From Buchnera aphidicola (Chaetogeoica yunlongensis) (lineage in GTDB: Bacteria; Pseudomonadota; Gammaproteobacteria; Enterobacterales; Enterobacteriaceae): 64,000 nt of DNA. The translations under genes and the position numbers were made by a program. The notes beneath the pieces are model-generated. The model searched no databases and was not told the origin of the DNA. It was given only the letters and a program-made list of their open reading frames with translations. The DNA lies in assembly GCA_039829965.1 (NCBI GenBank), contig CP139909.1, positions 62,001 through 126,000 of the forward strand, written 5' to 3'. Positions 1 through 8,557 of the stretch are shown piece by piece (position 1 is the first letter of the stretch; every line of letters starts with the position of its first letter).

Positions 1-305
1 GCAGCTTCTACTGTGATTGTAAAATTTGTTCCGAATTTACTTGTATTTTTTTTTACCATTATGGGTAATTTTAGTTGTTTTCTTTTAAATTCTGTTATAC
101 ATACACAAATTATGCCGCTTCCATGTCTTATTGTTAATGCCATTTGTTCAATAGTCATTTTTTCTCCTGAAAAAATTAGATCTCCTTCATTTTCTCTTTT
201 TTCATTATCTAAAACAATAATTCCATTTCCTGATTTTAGTGAATTAATAGCATTTATTAAACGTTCTTTTGAAGATCCAAATTGAGAAAGTAAAGATTTT
301 TTCAT
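1..305 (-). CDS. ribB: 3,4-dihydroxy-2-butanone 4-phosphate synthase, 5' part (cut by window edge)
   Basis: Translating the minus strand from the ATG at 305 gives about 101 codons with no stop before the window edge. The protein begins MKKSLLSQFG and contains RENEGD at residues 37-42, the acidic motif that binds the metal and ribulose 5-phosphate in RibB, followed by MALTIRHGSGI around residues 55-65. It aligns without gaps to the N-terminal half of E. coli RibB. RibB converts ribulose 5-phosphate to 3,4-dihydroxy-2-butanone 4-phosphate in riboflavin synthesis, the same pathway as ribE near 53.5 kb. It is divergent from cca, with about 190 bases between them. The C-terminal half lies outside the window, so intactness cannot be judged. 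Confidence 0.93.
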   Translation of the reverse strand, partial: MKKSLLSQFGSSKERLINAINSLKSGNGIIVLDNEKRENEGDLIFSGEKMTIEQMALTIRHGSGIICVCITEFKRKQLKLPIMVKKNTSKFGTNFTITVEA

Positions 306-497
306 AATTTAAATACCTATGAAAAATAATTTATTATATTAATATTTAGTAAAATATTTAGTAATAATGATAATTGTATTTTTTAAATTTTTATTTTAAT
401 GTTATCATAATTGCTTAATAAATAGTAATTTTATTTATTTTTGTATAAATTAAATCAATACATATTCATAAATTTATGTAGTGGAGTATTGAGTATT

Positions 498-1730
498 ATG
501 AAAATATATTTAGTAGGAGGGGCTATTAGAGATAAATTATTAAATTTGTCTGTAAAAGATAGAGATTGGGTAGTAGTAGGAGGTACTCCAAAAATGTTGC
601 TAGAATTAGATTTTAAGCAAGTAGGAAAGGATTTTCCAGTATTTTTACATCCGAATAATAAAGAAGAATATTCCTTGGCTAGAGTTGATAGAAAAATAGG
701 TTTAGGATATACTGGATTTGAATTTGATTATTCATTAAATATTACTTTAAAAGATGATTTAATGAGAAGAGATTTAACTATAAACGCGATAGCTCAAGAT
801 GATAATGGAAATTATATTGATCCATTTCATGGTATACAAGATATTAAAAATCGTATTTTAAGGCATATTTCTCCTGCTTTTAGTGAAGATCCTTTAAGAG
901 TTTTACGAATAGCAAGATTTTGTTCTTTATTTTATCATTTAGGATTTAAAATAGCTGAAGAAACAGTTATTTTTATATCTTCAATGGTGAAAAAAAAAGA
1001 ATTATTGAATTTAACTAGAGATAGAATATGGAAAGAGACTGAAAAAGCTCTTAATACTAATAATCCTCATATTTATTTTAGAGTATTATATTACTTTAAT
1101 GTACTATCAGTGTTATTTCCTGAAATAAATATAATTTTTAACAATTCTATTTATTATCGATTGAGTGATCAAAATAGTTTTTTTAGTTATAAAAAATTTG
1201 ATATGTTTATAGAATTAGCTAAAATTTCTAAAGTAAGTAAAAATATAGATATTAGATTTTCTGTTTTGTTTTTTTGTATAATTAGAGTATTATTATTTGA
1301 TATTAATTCTTATACATCATTAATTTATAAAAAAGAATTAATGCAATACCTAAATATGTTATGTAAAAGATTTTGTATTCCTATACATATAAAAAATTTA
1401 TCTATTATTTTTGCTCGATTTTTTAAATTTTTAAATGTAATTCATTTTCAATCTTCTAAAAAAATTGTTATGTTTTTTTATTCTATTGATGCATGGAGAA
1501 AACCTTATATAATAAAAAAATTGTCTATTTTGAACAATTTTTATTTAAAAAATTTTTTAGATATTGAGAATTATAAAAATTATCCAAAAAATTTTTTATT
1601 ATCATCATTTGATATTGTAAACAAAGTGTCCATTAAGTCAATTTTATGTAAAGATCTTTGTGGTTCAGATATAAAATCTGAAATAATTAATTTAAGAACG
1701 AACATTTTGGAAAAATGGAGATATAAGTAA
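498..1730 (+). CDS. cca: CCA-adding tRNA nucleotidyltransferase, HD domain degenerate
   Basis: The protein adds or repairs the CCA end of tRNAs. The frame is open from 441, but the ATG at 498 gives MKIYLVGGAIRD, the exact family N-terminus, and 410 aa against about 412 in E. coli. The nucleotidyltransferase head is intact: GGAIRD at residues 7-12 and the catalytic pair D21/D23 in KDRDWVVVGG, then RRDLTINA and EDPLRVLRIARF. The C-terminal half is recognisable (SIDAWRKP) but the HD phosphohydrolase signature of E. coli Cca (CHDLGKG) is replaced near residues 255-265 by a hydrophobic stretch, so phosphatase/phosphodiesterase activities are probably lost. Convergent with uppP, with about 20 bases between stops. 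Three tRNA genes in this window lack an encoded CCA, which makes this enzyme important. Confidence 0.95.
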   Translation: MKIYLVGGAIRDKLLNLSVKDRDWVVVGGTPKMLLELDFKQVGKDFPVFLHPNNKEEYSLARVDRKIGLGYTGFEFDYSLNITLKDDLMRRDLTINAIAQDDNGNYIDPFHGIQDIKNRILRHISPAFSEDPLRVLRIARFCSLFYHLGFKIAEETVIFISSMVKKKELLNLTRDRIWKETEKALNTNNPHIYFRVLYYFNVLSVLFPEINIIFNNSIYYRLSDQNSFFSYKKFDMFIELAKISKVSKNIDIRFSVLFFCIIRVLLFDINSYTSLIYKKELMQYLNMLCKRFCIPIHIKNLSIIFARFFKFLNVIHFQSSKKIVMFFYSIDAWRKPYIIKKLSILNNFYLKNFLDIENYKNYPKNFLLSSFDIVNKVSIKSILCKDLCGSDIKSEIINLRTNILEKWRYK

Positions 1731-1750
1731 TTTATTTTAATATATGTGTT

Positions 1751-2551
1751 TTATTTATTGAGATAAAGTATAATTATTGATAATATTGTTCGATAAATTA
1801 TAAACGGCATAAAAGAACAACTTTTAATTATATTTAAGGATTTTTTTATAGTAATATTTGAAGTAATGAATGCAGATAAAAATCCTATAATTAATTCTTG
1901 TATATTATTTATAGATATATAAGAAATGTTCTCTATAATATTAATACAACACGCACCAAAAAAAATAGGAACAGAAAGCATAAAAGAAAATTTTATTGCG
2001 GTTGATTGTTTTAGTCCAGATAATATTCCTCCAGAAATTGTTGCACAAGATCTTGAGAATCCTGGCCATAACGCTAGGCATTGAAATAAACCAATTATTA
2101 AAGTTTTTAATATGCATATTTTTTTTTTTAGATGAAGTTTAGGTTTGATTATTTCGGTAATTAGTAATAGAATTGTTCCGCATGTTAGCGCATATATTAT
2201 ACTAGTATGATTAAAGGTATATATGATATATTTGTGTATGATTAATCCTAGTATTATAATAGGAGTATTTCCTAAAATTATATGGTAATATGATAGATTA
2301 TTGTTAATATTTTTTGTTTTGTTAGTAATTTGTAATAACATTTCAATAAATTTTTTTTTAAAATGTAATAATATTGATAAAGATGCTCCAGTTTGGATAA
2401 TAGTATTCAAAATTTGAATATTATGATTGGGGATTTTAAAAAAGTTTGAGAATATAATAATATGTCCAGAAGATGAGACAGGAAAAAATTCTGAAACGCC
2501 TTCAATAACACCAAGAATGGCAGGAAAAATTATGTTTTTAATGATTATCAT
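1751..2551 (-). CDS. uppP: undecaprenyl-diphosphatase (UppP/BacA)
   Basis: A 266-aa polytopic membrane protein (E. coli 273). It carries the two family signatures: EGVSEFFPVSSSGH near residues 18-31, with the catalytic glutamates and the SSSGH loop, and PGFSRS near residues 163-168 with the catalytic arginine. UppP dephosphorylates undecaprenyl pyrophosphate to recycle the lipid carrier for peptidoglycan synthesis. The minus-strand ATG at 2551 gives the normal N-terminus. It sits convergent to cca, as in E. coli where bacA and cca are neighbours. Its presence implies that the cell still uses the carrier lipid. Confidence 0.95.
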   Translation of the reverse strand: MIIIKNIIFPAILGVIEGVSEFFPVSSSGHIIIFSNFFKIPNHNIQILNTIIQTGASLSILLHFKKKFIEMLLQITNKTKNINNNLSYYHIILGNTPIIILGLIIHKYIIYTFNHTSIIYALTCGTILLLITEIIKPKLHLKKKICILKTLIIGLFQCLALWPGFSRSCATISGGILSGLKQSTAIKFSFMLSVPIFFGACCINIIENISYISINNIQELIIGFLSAFITSNITIKKSLNIIKSCSFMPFIIYRTILSIIILYLNK

Positions 2552-2619
2552 GCTTGTAACTCATTATTTTTAGGTGATGTGGTTGTTTAATTTTGTTAAT
2601 AAGTTTTAAGTGCAAAATA

Positions 2620-2656
2620 TAGGCAAAACGGAGATATTAATATGCCGTTTTACCTA
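2620..2656 (-). terminator. hairpin downstream of crr, likely pts operon terminator
   Basis: Inverted repeat with 12-base arms (2620-2631 and 2645-2656) and a 13-base loop, lying 8 bases beyond the crr stop. The single non-Watson-Crick position is a G·U wobble only in the minus-strand RNA and a C/A mismatch in the plus-strand RNA, so the stem favours minus-strand transcripts, the direction of ptsHI-crr. The downstream U-run is short (UAUUUUG). It stands out as the only GC-containing repeat in this AT-rich gap. Confidence 0.7.
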
Positions 2657-2664
2657 TTAAAATA

Positions 2665-3159
2665 CTATTTTTTTATAGAAAAAATAATTGTTTTTCCTGC
2701 TTTAGCTATTCCTGAATTTTTAATTATTTTTTTAAATTTTTCTATGTTAGATATTATTACAGGAGTTAATATAGATTTTGCTGTTTTTTTTAGAAATGGT
2801 AAGTCTATAGAAATAATTGGGTCTCCTATATTTACAGAAAAATTTTCTTGAGATATTTTTTTAAAACCTGATCCTTTTAGTGTAATTGTATCTATTCCGA
2901 AATGTACAAATAGTTCTATTCCATCTTTTGATTTTATAGAAAACGCATGTAATGTTTCGAATATTTTTCCGATTTTTCCATTAATCGGTGCTAATAGTAT
3001 ATTACTAGTTGGCATTATTGCAACTCCATCTCCAACTATTTTTTTTGAAAAAACTTCATCAGGTACATCTTCAATATTAGTGATAGTTCCAGATATTGGA
3101 GAGAAAACGTCTATTTTATCATAAGATTTATTTTTAAAAAAATTAGAAAAAAAGTTCAT
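2665..3159 (-). CDS. crr: glucose-specific PTS enzyme IIA component
   Basis: Cytoplasmic phosphocarrier that takes phosphate from HPr and passes it to sugar-specific IIB domains. It has 164 aa (E. coli 169). The two active-site histidines are present: H71, and H86 in ELFVHFGIDT, the phosphorylated one. The start codon directly abuts the ptsI stop (no intervening base), so expression probably depends on translational coupling in the ptsH-ptsI-crr operon. No IIBC transporter gene is in the window; the partner must lie elsewhere. A strong hairpin follows the gene. Confidence 0.97.
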   Translation of the reverse strand: MNFFSNFFKNKSYDKIDVFSPISGTITNIEDVPDEVFSKKIVGDGVAIMPTSNILLAPINGKIGKIFETLHAFSIKSKDGIELFVHFGIDTITLKGSGFKKISQENFSVNIGDPIISIDLPFLKKTAKSILTPVIISNIEKFKKIIKNSGIAKAGKTIIFSIKK

Positions 3160-4899
3160 TTATTCCTCTATTTTTTTGTTATTACTAATATTATTAAATT
3201 TATTAATTACATTTAATATTTCGTGTGTGGTGCCTTTTGATAATACAGATTTTGCTAATTTTTGAGTATCTATAAATTTTGATGCTCTAATTATTTTTTT
3301 TATTTTTGGTATATTAGCTGGATTCATACTAAATTCATCTAACCCCATTCCTAATAATAATAATGTAGCATATTCATTTCCTGCTAATTCTCCACACATA
3401 CCTGTCCATTTTCCTGCTTTATGAGCAGAATCTATTATTTGTTTAATAAGATTTAATACCGCTGGATGCATGGGGTTATACAAATTTGCAATTAAATCAT
3501 TTCCTCTATCTACTGCTAAAGTATATTGTGTTAAATCATTACTACCAATACTAAAAAAATCTACTTCTTTTGCTAAATGATTAGCGATTATAGCTGATGC
3601 AGGAGTTTCAATCATAATTCCTATTTCTATATTTGGATCAAATTGTATTTTTTTTGTATATAATATTTTTTTTAATTTTTCTAATTCAGTTTGTAATATT
3701 TTCACTTCTTCTACAGAGATGATCATTGGAAACATAATTTTTAATTTTCCAAATATTGATGCTCTTAATATTGCTTTTAATTGTGCGTATAAAATTTCTT
3801 TTTGATCTATAGATATACGAATAGCTCGCCAACCTAAAAAAGGATTTTTTTCTTTAGGGATATTCATATATGGAAGGTTTTTATCTCCTCCAATATCCAT
3901 AGTTCTTATTATTATAGGTTTTCCTTTCATTTTTTGTGCTATGGTTTTATATGAATGAAATTGTTCTTCTTCGGAAGGTAAAGAATTTCTATTCATGAAC
4001 AAAAATTCTGTACGATATAATCCAATACATTCAGCTCCATATTTTGTTGCGCTTTTAATATCTTGTAATGTGCTTATATTTGCGCCGATTTCTATTTTAT
4101 GTTGGTCTTTTGTAATTGCTTTTAAATTTTTTAGTTGTGTTAATATTTTTTTTTCTGACTCGTATTTTTTCTTTTTTTGTTGAATATTTTGAATTTCTAT
4201 TTTAGAAGGGTTTATAAGTATTTTATTTTTGATACCATCTAGTATAACAAAGTCGTTTTTTTTTATTTTTTTAGTTATATTTTTAGTTCCTACTATCGCT
4301 GGAAGTTCTAGTGTACGTGCAATTATAGAGGTATGTGATGTTTCTCCTCCTAAATCAGTTATAAATCCCAATACTTTTTTTAGATCAATTTGTGCTGTTT
4401 CCGAAGGAGTGAGATCATGTGCAATAAGAATAATTGGATCATTTATATTATTTAAATTATTGACATTAATATTTAGTATATTTTTAAGCAGTCTATTTCC
4501 GATGTCTCGGATATCTATTGCTCTGTTTTTTAGGTATTCATCATTTAATTTTTCTAGTGTATTAGCATGTTCTGTAATGATATTATGAGTAGCATGTTCG
4601 GCAGACATGTGTTTATTTTTTATAAGTAAAAATATTTTTTTTTCTAATTCTTCATCTTCTAAGAGCATTATATGTCCTTCAAAGATATCAGATTTATCAT
4701 GTTTTAATGTTTTTTTTGTAGTTTCTTTTATTTTTTTGAGTTGAGTAATTGTTTTATTTTTTCCTTGAATAAATTTTTGAATTTCTTGATTAATTTTGTT
4801 AGTTGGGATTTTGTTATAGTTAATAGAAATTTTATTTTTTTGAAGTAATAAAACTTTTCCGAATGCTATACCTGGTGAAGCTAATATACCTGAAATCAT
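3160..4899 (-). CDS. ptsI: PTS enzyme I (phosphoenolpyruvate-protein phosphotransferase)
   Basis: It transfers phosphate from phosphoenolpyruvate to HPr, the first step of the PTS. The protein has 579 aa (E. coli 575) and starts MISGILASPGIAFGK. The N-terminal phospho-histidine domain has GGETSHTSIIAR near residue 190 with the active histidine. The C-terminal PEP-binding TIM barrel has RTEFLFMNR, GWRAIR, FSIGSNDLTQY and the GMCGELAG motif with the active-site cysteine near residue 503. It lies between ptsH (168-base gap holding a hairpin) and crr (zero gap). Every expected catalytic motif is visible, so the enzyme looks functional. Confidence 0.98.
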   Translation of the reverse strand: MISGILASPGIAFGKVLLLQKNKISINYNKIPTNKINQEIQKFIQGKNKTITQLKKIKETTKKTLKHDKSDIFEGHIMLLEDEELEKKIFLLIKNKHMSAEHATHNIITEHANTLEKLNDEYLKNRAIDIRDIGNRLLKNILNINVNNLNNINDPIILIAHDLTPSETAQIDLKKVLGFITDLGGETSHTSIIARTLELPAIVGTKNITKKIKKNDFVILDGIKNKILINPSKIEIQNIQQKKKKYESEKKILTQLKNLKAITKDQHKIEIGANISTLQDIKSATKYGAECIGLYRTEFLFMNRNSLPSEEEQFHSYKTIAQKMKGKPIIIRTMDIGGDKNLPYMNIPKEKNPFLGWRAIRISIDQKEILYAQLKAILRASIFGKLKIMFPMIISVEEVKILQTELEKLKKILYTKKIQFDPNIEIGIMIETPASAIIANHLAKEVDFFSIGSNDLTQYTLAVDRGNDLIANLYNPMHPAVLNLIKQIIDSAHKAGKWTGMCGELAGNEYATLLLLGMGLDEFSMNPANIPKIKKIIRASKFIDTQKLAKSVLSKGTTHEILNVINKFNNISNNKKIEE

Positions 4900-4990
4900 A
4901 ATGTGACCTTTGAATTAGTGTAGTGATAAATTTTTTATTTGATATTAATTGTATATGAGATGATATACTTCTATATTTTTAAAATATTAT

Positions 4991-5019
4991 CCGGAAGTAA
5001 TAACTTGGATTACCTCCGG
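4991..5019 (-). promoter_or_regulatory. stable hairpin between ptsH and ptsI
   Basis: Perfect-length 11-base arms (4991-5001 and 5009-5019) around a 7-base loop, with GC-rich ends (CCGG...CCGG) that are exceptional here. The one variable pair is G·U in the minus-strand RNA but A/C in the plus-strand RNA, so the structure is built for the ptsH-to-ptsI transcript. It may be a partial terminator or a 3'-end stabiliser that raises HPr over enzyme I. The role is inferred; the structure is seen directly. Confidence 0.65.
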
Positions 5020-5066
5020 TTAAATGATACTATATAAATCTTTAATGTTTTTAAAATACACTTTTT

Positions 5067-5324
5067 TTATTTTAGTGTTTTTAAAAATTTTATTAAATTT
5101 TTAACTGCTTTTTTTTCATCTATACCGTTAGCTGATATTGTAATTAAACTATTTTGTACTAATCCTAATGTTTGTAGTTTAAATAAACTTTTTGCATTTA
5201 CAGATTTTCCATTAGAAATAATAGTTATATCTGAAGAAAATTTTTTTGCTTCTTTAACTAGTAAGGCTGCAGGGCGAGTGTGTAATCCATTTGGTGTTGT
5301 GATTTTAATATCTTCTTGAAACAT
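5067..5324 (-). CDS. ptsH: phosphocarrier protein HPr
   Basis: 85 aa, the same length as E. coli HPr. The active-site histidine is H15 in NGLHTRPA, and the KSVNAKSLFKLQ segment around residue 46 is conserved. HPr accepts phosphate from enzyme I and hands it to IIA domains. It is the first gene of the minus-strand ptsH-ptsI-crr operon. About 980 bases of apparently non-coding sequence lie upstream, which must contain the operon promoter. Confidence 0.98.
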   Translation of the reverse strand: MFQEDIKITTPNGLHTRPAALLVKEAKKFSSDITIISNGKSVNAKSLFKLQTLGLVQNSLITISANGIDEKKAVKNLIKFLKTLK

Positions 5325-6302
5325 ATTTTTCTCTTTTTTATTTTTTAAAATATTATAATTGGCAGTATTTTTTTATTTTATTATTAGCATATTAGTCAGG
5401 TTTTTCTTATTGTTATAAATATATTATAAACGTCAAGGTAAAATAAATTTTTAATTTTTTTGATGTTTTTGAGTTTTTGTCTAATTAGATTTATATTTTT
5501 ATTAAACGAGTAAATTTAGTTTAAGATTAGTATTTTAACTTATAATAATGGAATACTAACGATAATTTTTATTGTTTTGTATTTATATTATATATAACGT
5601 TATTATAGTATTCTTTTTAAAATAAATGCATGTAGGTTTGTAGATGTTTTTTAGTGTAATAATTCATATTATTTTATGACATGAATAATTTGTTGGGAAT
5701 TATTTTAAATAATGGATATTTTTTGTAGAGAGATTTTTAATTTAGTTAGTGAATTTTATATAAAAAAGTAACAATTTGAATTTTTGTATATTATTTTTAT
5801 ATTATAATTTTTTTAGATTACTATAGATAAAATCTAATTGTTAGTATAATAAATTAAATTGTTTAATTAATTTTTTAGTGAAGTTTTTATTTTTTTTTAA
5901 TAATGAGTAACAATTTTTATTTAAATTTAAAATGGTATTTTGTTAGTAATAAATATGTATTTTTTTAATAGTAAAATGTATATAATTTTTAATAGCTATA
6001 TAAAATAGTATATTAGAAGTATATGAAAATTGGATATAATTTTGATTTTTTATTTTATTTTCATATTATGTAAGATATTTAAATGATATTTAGGTATTAT
6101 TTAATATTATAGAAATATAAAAATATGTATTTAATTATAAATATTGGTTAAGTAATTAATTATTTTATTTATTGAATAGAATTAAAGTGTTTATAATAAA
6201 AAATTATTTTAATTAAATATATAACTAAGAGTTTTTTAATGTTTAAAATATTAATTTTCCGTAAAGTTTAAAAGTTTTTTAGAACGTTTTATTTGGAAAG
6301 AT
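5325..6302. other. 978-base gap between divergent ptsH and ligA
   Basis: No open frame or RNA gene is recognisable on either strand. In E. coli cysK and cysZ separate ptsH from zipA-ligA, so this may be the eroded site of those genes, but I cannot align any residue to them. A minus-strand TTGACG at 5436-5431 could belong to the pts promoter, but a TATAAC follows after only 13 bases, so the promoter call is weak. The base composition is almost pure A/T. Confidence 0.6.
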
Positions 6303-8069
6303 ATGAAGAATATAGAGGATTACATATTAAAATTACAAAATAAAATTCGTCGTCATCAGTATTTATATCATACTTTAAATTTGCCTGATATTTCTGATGA
6401 AGAGTATGATTTATTAATGCTTGAATTAAAAAAATTGGAAAACAAATATAAAAATGTTTTTGAATTTAATAATTCTCCTAGTATGTCTATAGGTTTTCTA
6501 GGTTTACGTGAGTTTGGAAAGTTTGATCATATTACTCCAATGTTATCTTTAGAAAGTGTTTATACTGTAAAAGATTTTTTTAAGTTTTATAAAAAAATAA
6601 AATGTTTTTTGAAATTAAAAAAAATTTTTTTTTGTAGTGAATTAAAAATTGATGGTTTAGCTATTAATTTAATATATAAACATGGTTCTTTATTTAGAGC
6701 TATGACTCGTGGTGATGGTTATATTGGTGAAGATGTTACGAATAATGTTCGTATGATTTCATCTATTCCAAATTTTTTACTAGGAACTAATATACCAAGT
6801 ACTTTAGAAGTTAGGGGTGAAGTTTTTATTTTAAAAAGTGATTTTTTAAGATTAAATCAACAAGCATTTAAATTAGGAAAAAATTTGTTTTCAAATACTA
6901 GAAATTTAGCTGCTGGATTTTTACGTCAAAAAAATTGTATGTTTGAAGGACTAAAAAATTTAATGTTTTGTTGTTATGGATTAGGTTATTGTAGTAAAAA
7001 TAGTATTTCTGATAGTCATTTTTTAAGATTGAAACAGCTAAAAGATTGGGGATTTCCAATTAGTGCTTATAATATTTTATATTCATCTAGTTACGAGATA
7101 GTTAATTTTTATAATTGTATTCAGAAAAAACGAAAATTTTTAGATTTTGATATTGATGGTATTGTTGTAAAAGTGGATTCTATTATTTGTCAAAATTTAT
7201 TAAGTACTACAAGTGTTGCTCCTAAATGGGCAATTGCATGTAAATTTTTGGATGAAATTAAAACAACCCAAGTAGTAAAAGTTTTATATCAAATAGGACG
7301 AACTGGTGTTATTACACCTGTAGCAGAATTATTACCAATCAAGATTTCTGGAGTTTGTATAAAAAGGGTATCTTTACATAATTTTAATGAAATAAAAAGG
7401 TTAGATTTGCATATTGGAGATTATGTTGCTATTAAAAGAGCTGGTGCTGTAGTTCCTAAAATCGTTAATGTAATTCTTGGTCAAAGATCTTCTATTGTTA
7501 AAAAAATTAATTTTCCTAAATATTGTCCTGAATGTAGTTCTATATTAGATTTTTGTAGTTTAAATAGTGTTCAGATACGTTGTATTTCTGGTTTAAAATG
7601 CTTAAGTCAATTTAAAAAGCTATTACATCATTTCTGTTCTAACAAAGGATTTAATATATCTGGATTAGGGCCAAAGATCATAGATAAATTAGTAGATTTA
7701 GGATATGTAAAAAATTTATTTGATTTATTTAATTTAAATTTAGTTGTACTGGCTAGAATAGATAATATAGGTGATAAAAAAGCTAAAAATATTATTTTAT
7801 CTATACATAATTCTAAGAATATTTGTTTTGAAAAATTTATATGTTCTTTAGGAATACCAGAAGTAGGACGTGTTTTATCAAAAAAAATTTCTAATTTTTT
7901 CTCTACTGTATCAGACTTTATGGATGCTTCTAAAAATGATTTTTTTTCAATTAGTGGTGTAGGTTGGAACATTGCAAATAGTTTATATAATTTTACAAAT
8001 AGTCAGTTTAATAAAACATTGATTTTTAATTTATTAAAAGTAGTTAACGTTTATTCTAATAAACTTTAA
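6303..8069 (+). CDS. ligA: NAD-dependent DNA ligase lacking the BRCT domain
   Basis: It seals nicks in duplex DNA using NAD. The protein has 588 aa against 671 in E. coli. Domains in order: Ia domain with YLYH and EYD (residues about 20-36), adenylation domain with the nucleophile K115 in ELKIDG, OB fold, a zinc finger with four cysteines (CPECSS ... CISGLKC), then the helix-hairpin-helix region (GLGPKIIDKL, IDNIGDKKAKN, LGIPEVG). It ends where E. coli LigA has about 80 more residues forming the BRCT domain. The next 125 bases contain no recognisable BRCT coding in any frame. The catalytic core is complete, so activity is expected with altered DNA clamping. Confidence 0.95.
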   Translation: MKNIEDYILKLQNKIRRHQYLYHTLNLPDISDEEYDLLMLELKKLENKYKNVFEFNNSPSMSIGFLGLREFGKFDHITPMLSLESVYTVKDFFKFYKKIKCFLKLKKIFFCSELKIDGLAINLIYKHGSLFRAMTRGDGYIGEDVTNNVRMISSIPNFLLGTNIPSTLEVRGEVFILKSDFLRLNQQAFKLGKNLFSNTRNLAAGFLRQKNCMFEGLKNLMFCCYGLGYCSKNSISDSHFLRLKQLKDWGFPISAYNILYSSSYEIVNFYNCIQKKRKFLDFDIDGIVVKVDSIICQNLLSTTSVAPKWAIACKFLDEIKTTQVVKVLYQIGRTGVITPVAELLPIKISGVCIKRVSLHNFNEIKRLDLHIGDYVAIKRAGAVVPKIVNVILGQRSSIVKKINFPKYCPECSSILDFCSLNSVQIRCISGLKCLSQFKKLLHHFCSNKGFNISGLGPKIIDKLVDLGYVKNLFDLFNLNLVVLARIDNIGDKKAKNIILSIHNSKNICFEKFICSLGIPEVGRVLSKKISNFFSTVSDFMDASKNDFFSISGVGWNIANSLYNFTNSQFNKTLIFNLLKVVNVYSNKL

Positions 8070-8277
8070 TTTGTTTGCAGATTTTTTTATAAGTTTTAAG
8101 AATATATCAAATTAAAATAGTCATAGTTTATTACGAAGTATTATTTTTTATGTAGATAATTTATTGTTTTGTAGTAAAAATATAGGGATGATTTTTAAAT
8201 TAAAAAAATCGGTGTATGTTTAATAAATATTAAACTTGTATATTTTGAAAATAAATTAAGAAAATAAAATAATTTTT

Positions 8278-8350
8278 TGGGTCGTGCAGGATTTGAACCT
8301 GCGACCAATTGATTAAAAGTCAACTGCTCTACCAACTGAGCTAACGACCC
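8278..8350 (-). tRNA. tRNA-Lys (anticodon TTT)
   Basis: 73 bases with discriminator A. The acceptor arms GGGTCGT/ACGACCC, the D arm, the anticodon stem TTGAC/GTCAA with loop anticodon TTT, and the TTCGAATC T-loop are all visible and nearly identical to E. coli lysV. CCA is not encoded: the three bases after the discriminator read AAA. It lies 10 bases from tRNA-Val(TAC) on the same strand, matching the valUXY-lysV cluster next to gltX in E. coli. Confidence 0.97.
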
Positions 8351-8360
8351 TAATTTTATT

Positions 8361-8433
8361 TGGGTGATGACGGACTCGAACCGCCGACCCTCTCCGTGTA
8401 AAGGAGAAGCTCTACCAATTGAGCTAATCACCC
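8361..8433 (-). tRNA. tRNA-Val (anticodon TAC)
   Basis: 73 bases with discriminator A. The acceptor stem GGGTGAT/ATCACCC, an anticodon stem of the CTCC/GGAG type with anticodon TAC, and the GGTTCGAGTCC T-arm match E. coli valU-type tRNA. CCA is not encoded. It is first in a two-tRNA minus-strand unit with tRNA-Lys, divergent from gltX. Confidence 0.97.
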
Positions 8434-8557
8434 TTTTTCTATTGTAAATGTTAGAAATATAGAGTCAATCTTTTTTTTTAAAAATTTATATTTATTTTTT
8501 AATGCATGTGATTTTTTTGTTAATTTTATGGTTATAATTTGTTTAATATGGTGAAAT

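Noticed and set aside
13..285. 90-codon plus-strand frame at the window start
   Set aside because: The opposite strand encodes a clear RibB; this frame is its antisense shadow.
4229..4588. 119-codon plus-strand frame opposite ptsI
   Set aside because: Antisense to the conserved enzyme I phosphohistidine domain; hydrophobic content comes from reversed AT-rich codons.
7628..7972. 114-codon minus-strand frame inside ligA
   Set aside because: It is antisense to conserved LigA helix-hairpin-helix coding and matches nothing known.
8195..8431. 78-codon minus-strand frame across both tRNA genes
   Set aside because: It overlaps tRNA-Lys and tRNA-Val on the same strand and is explained by their sequence.
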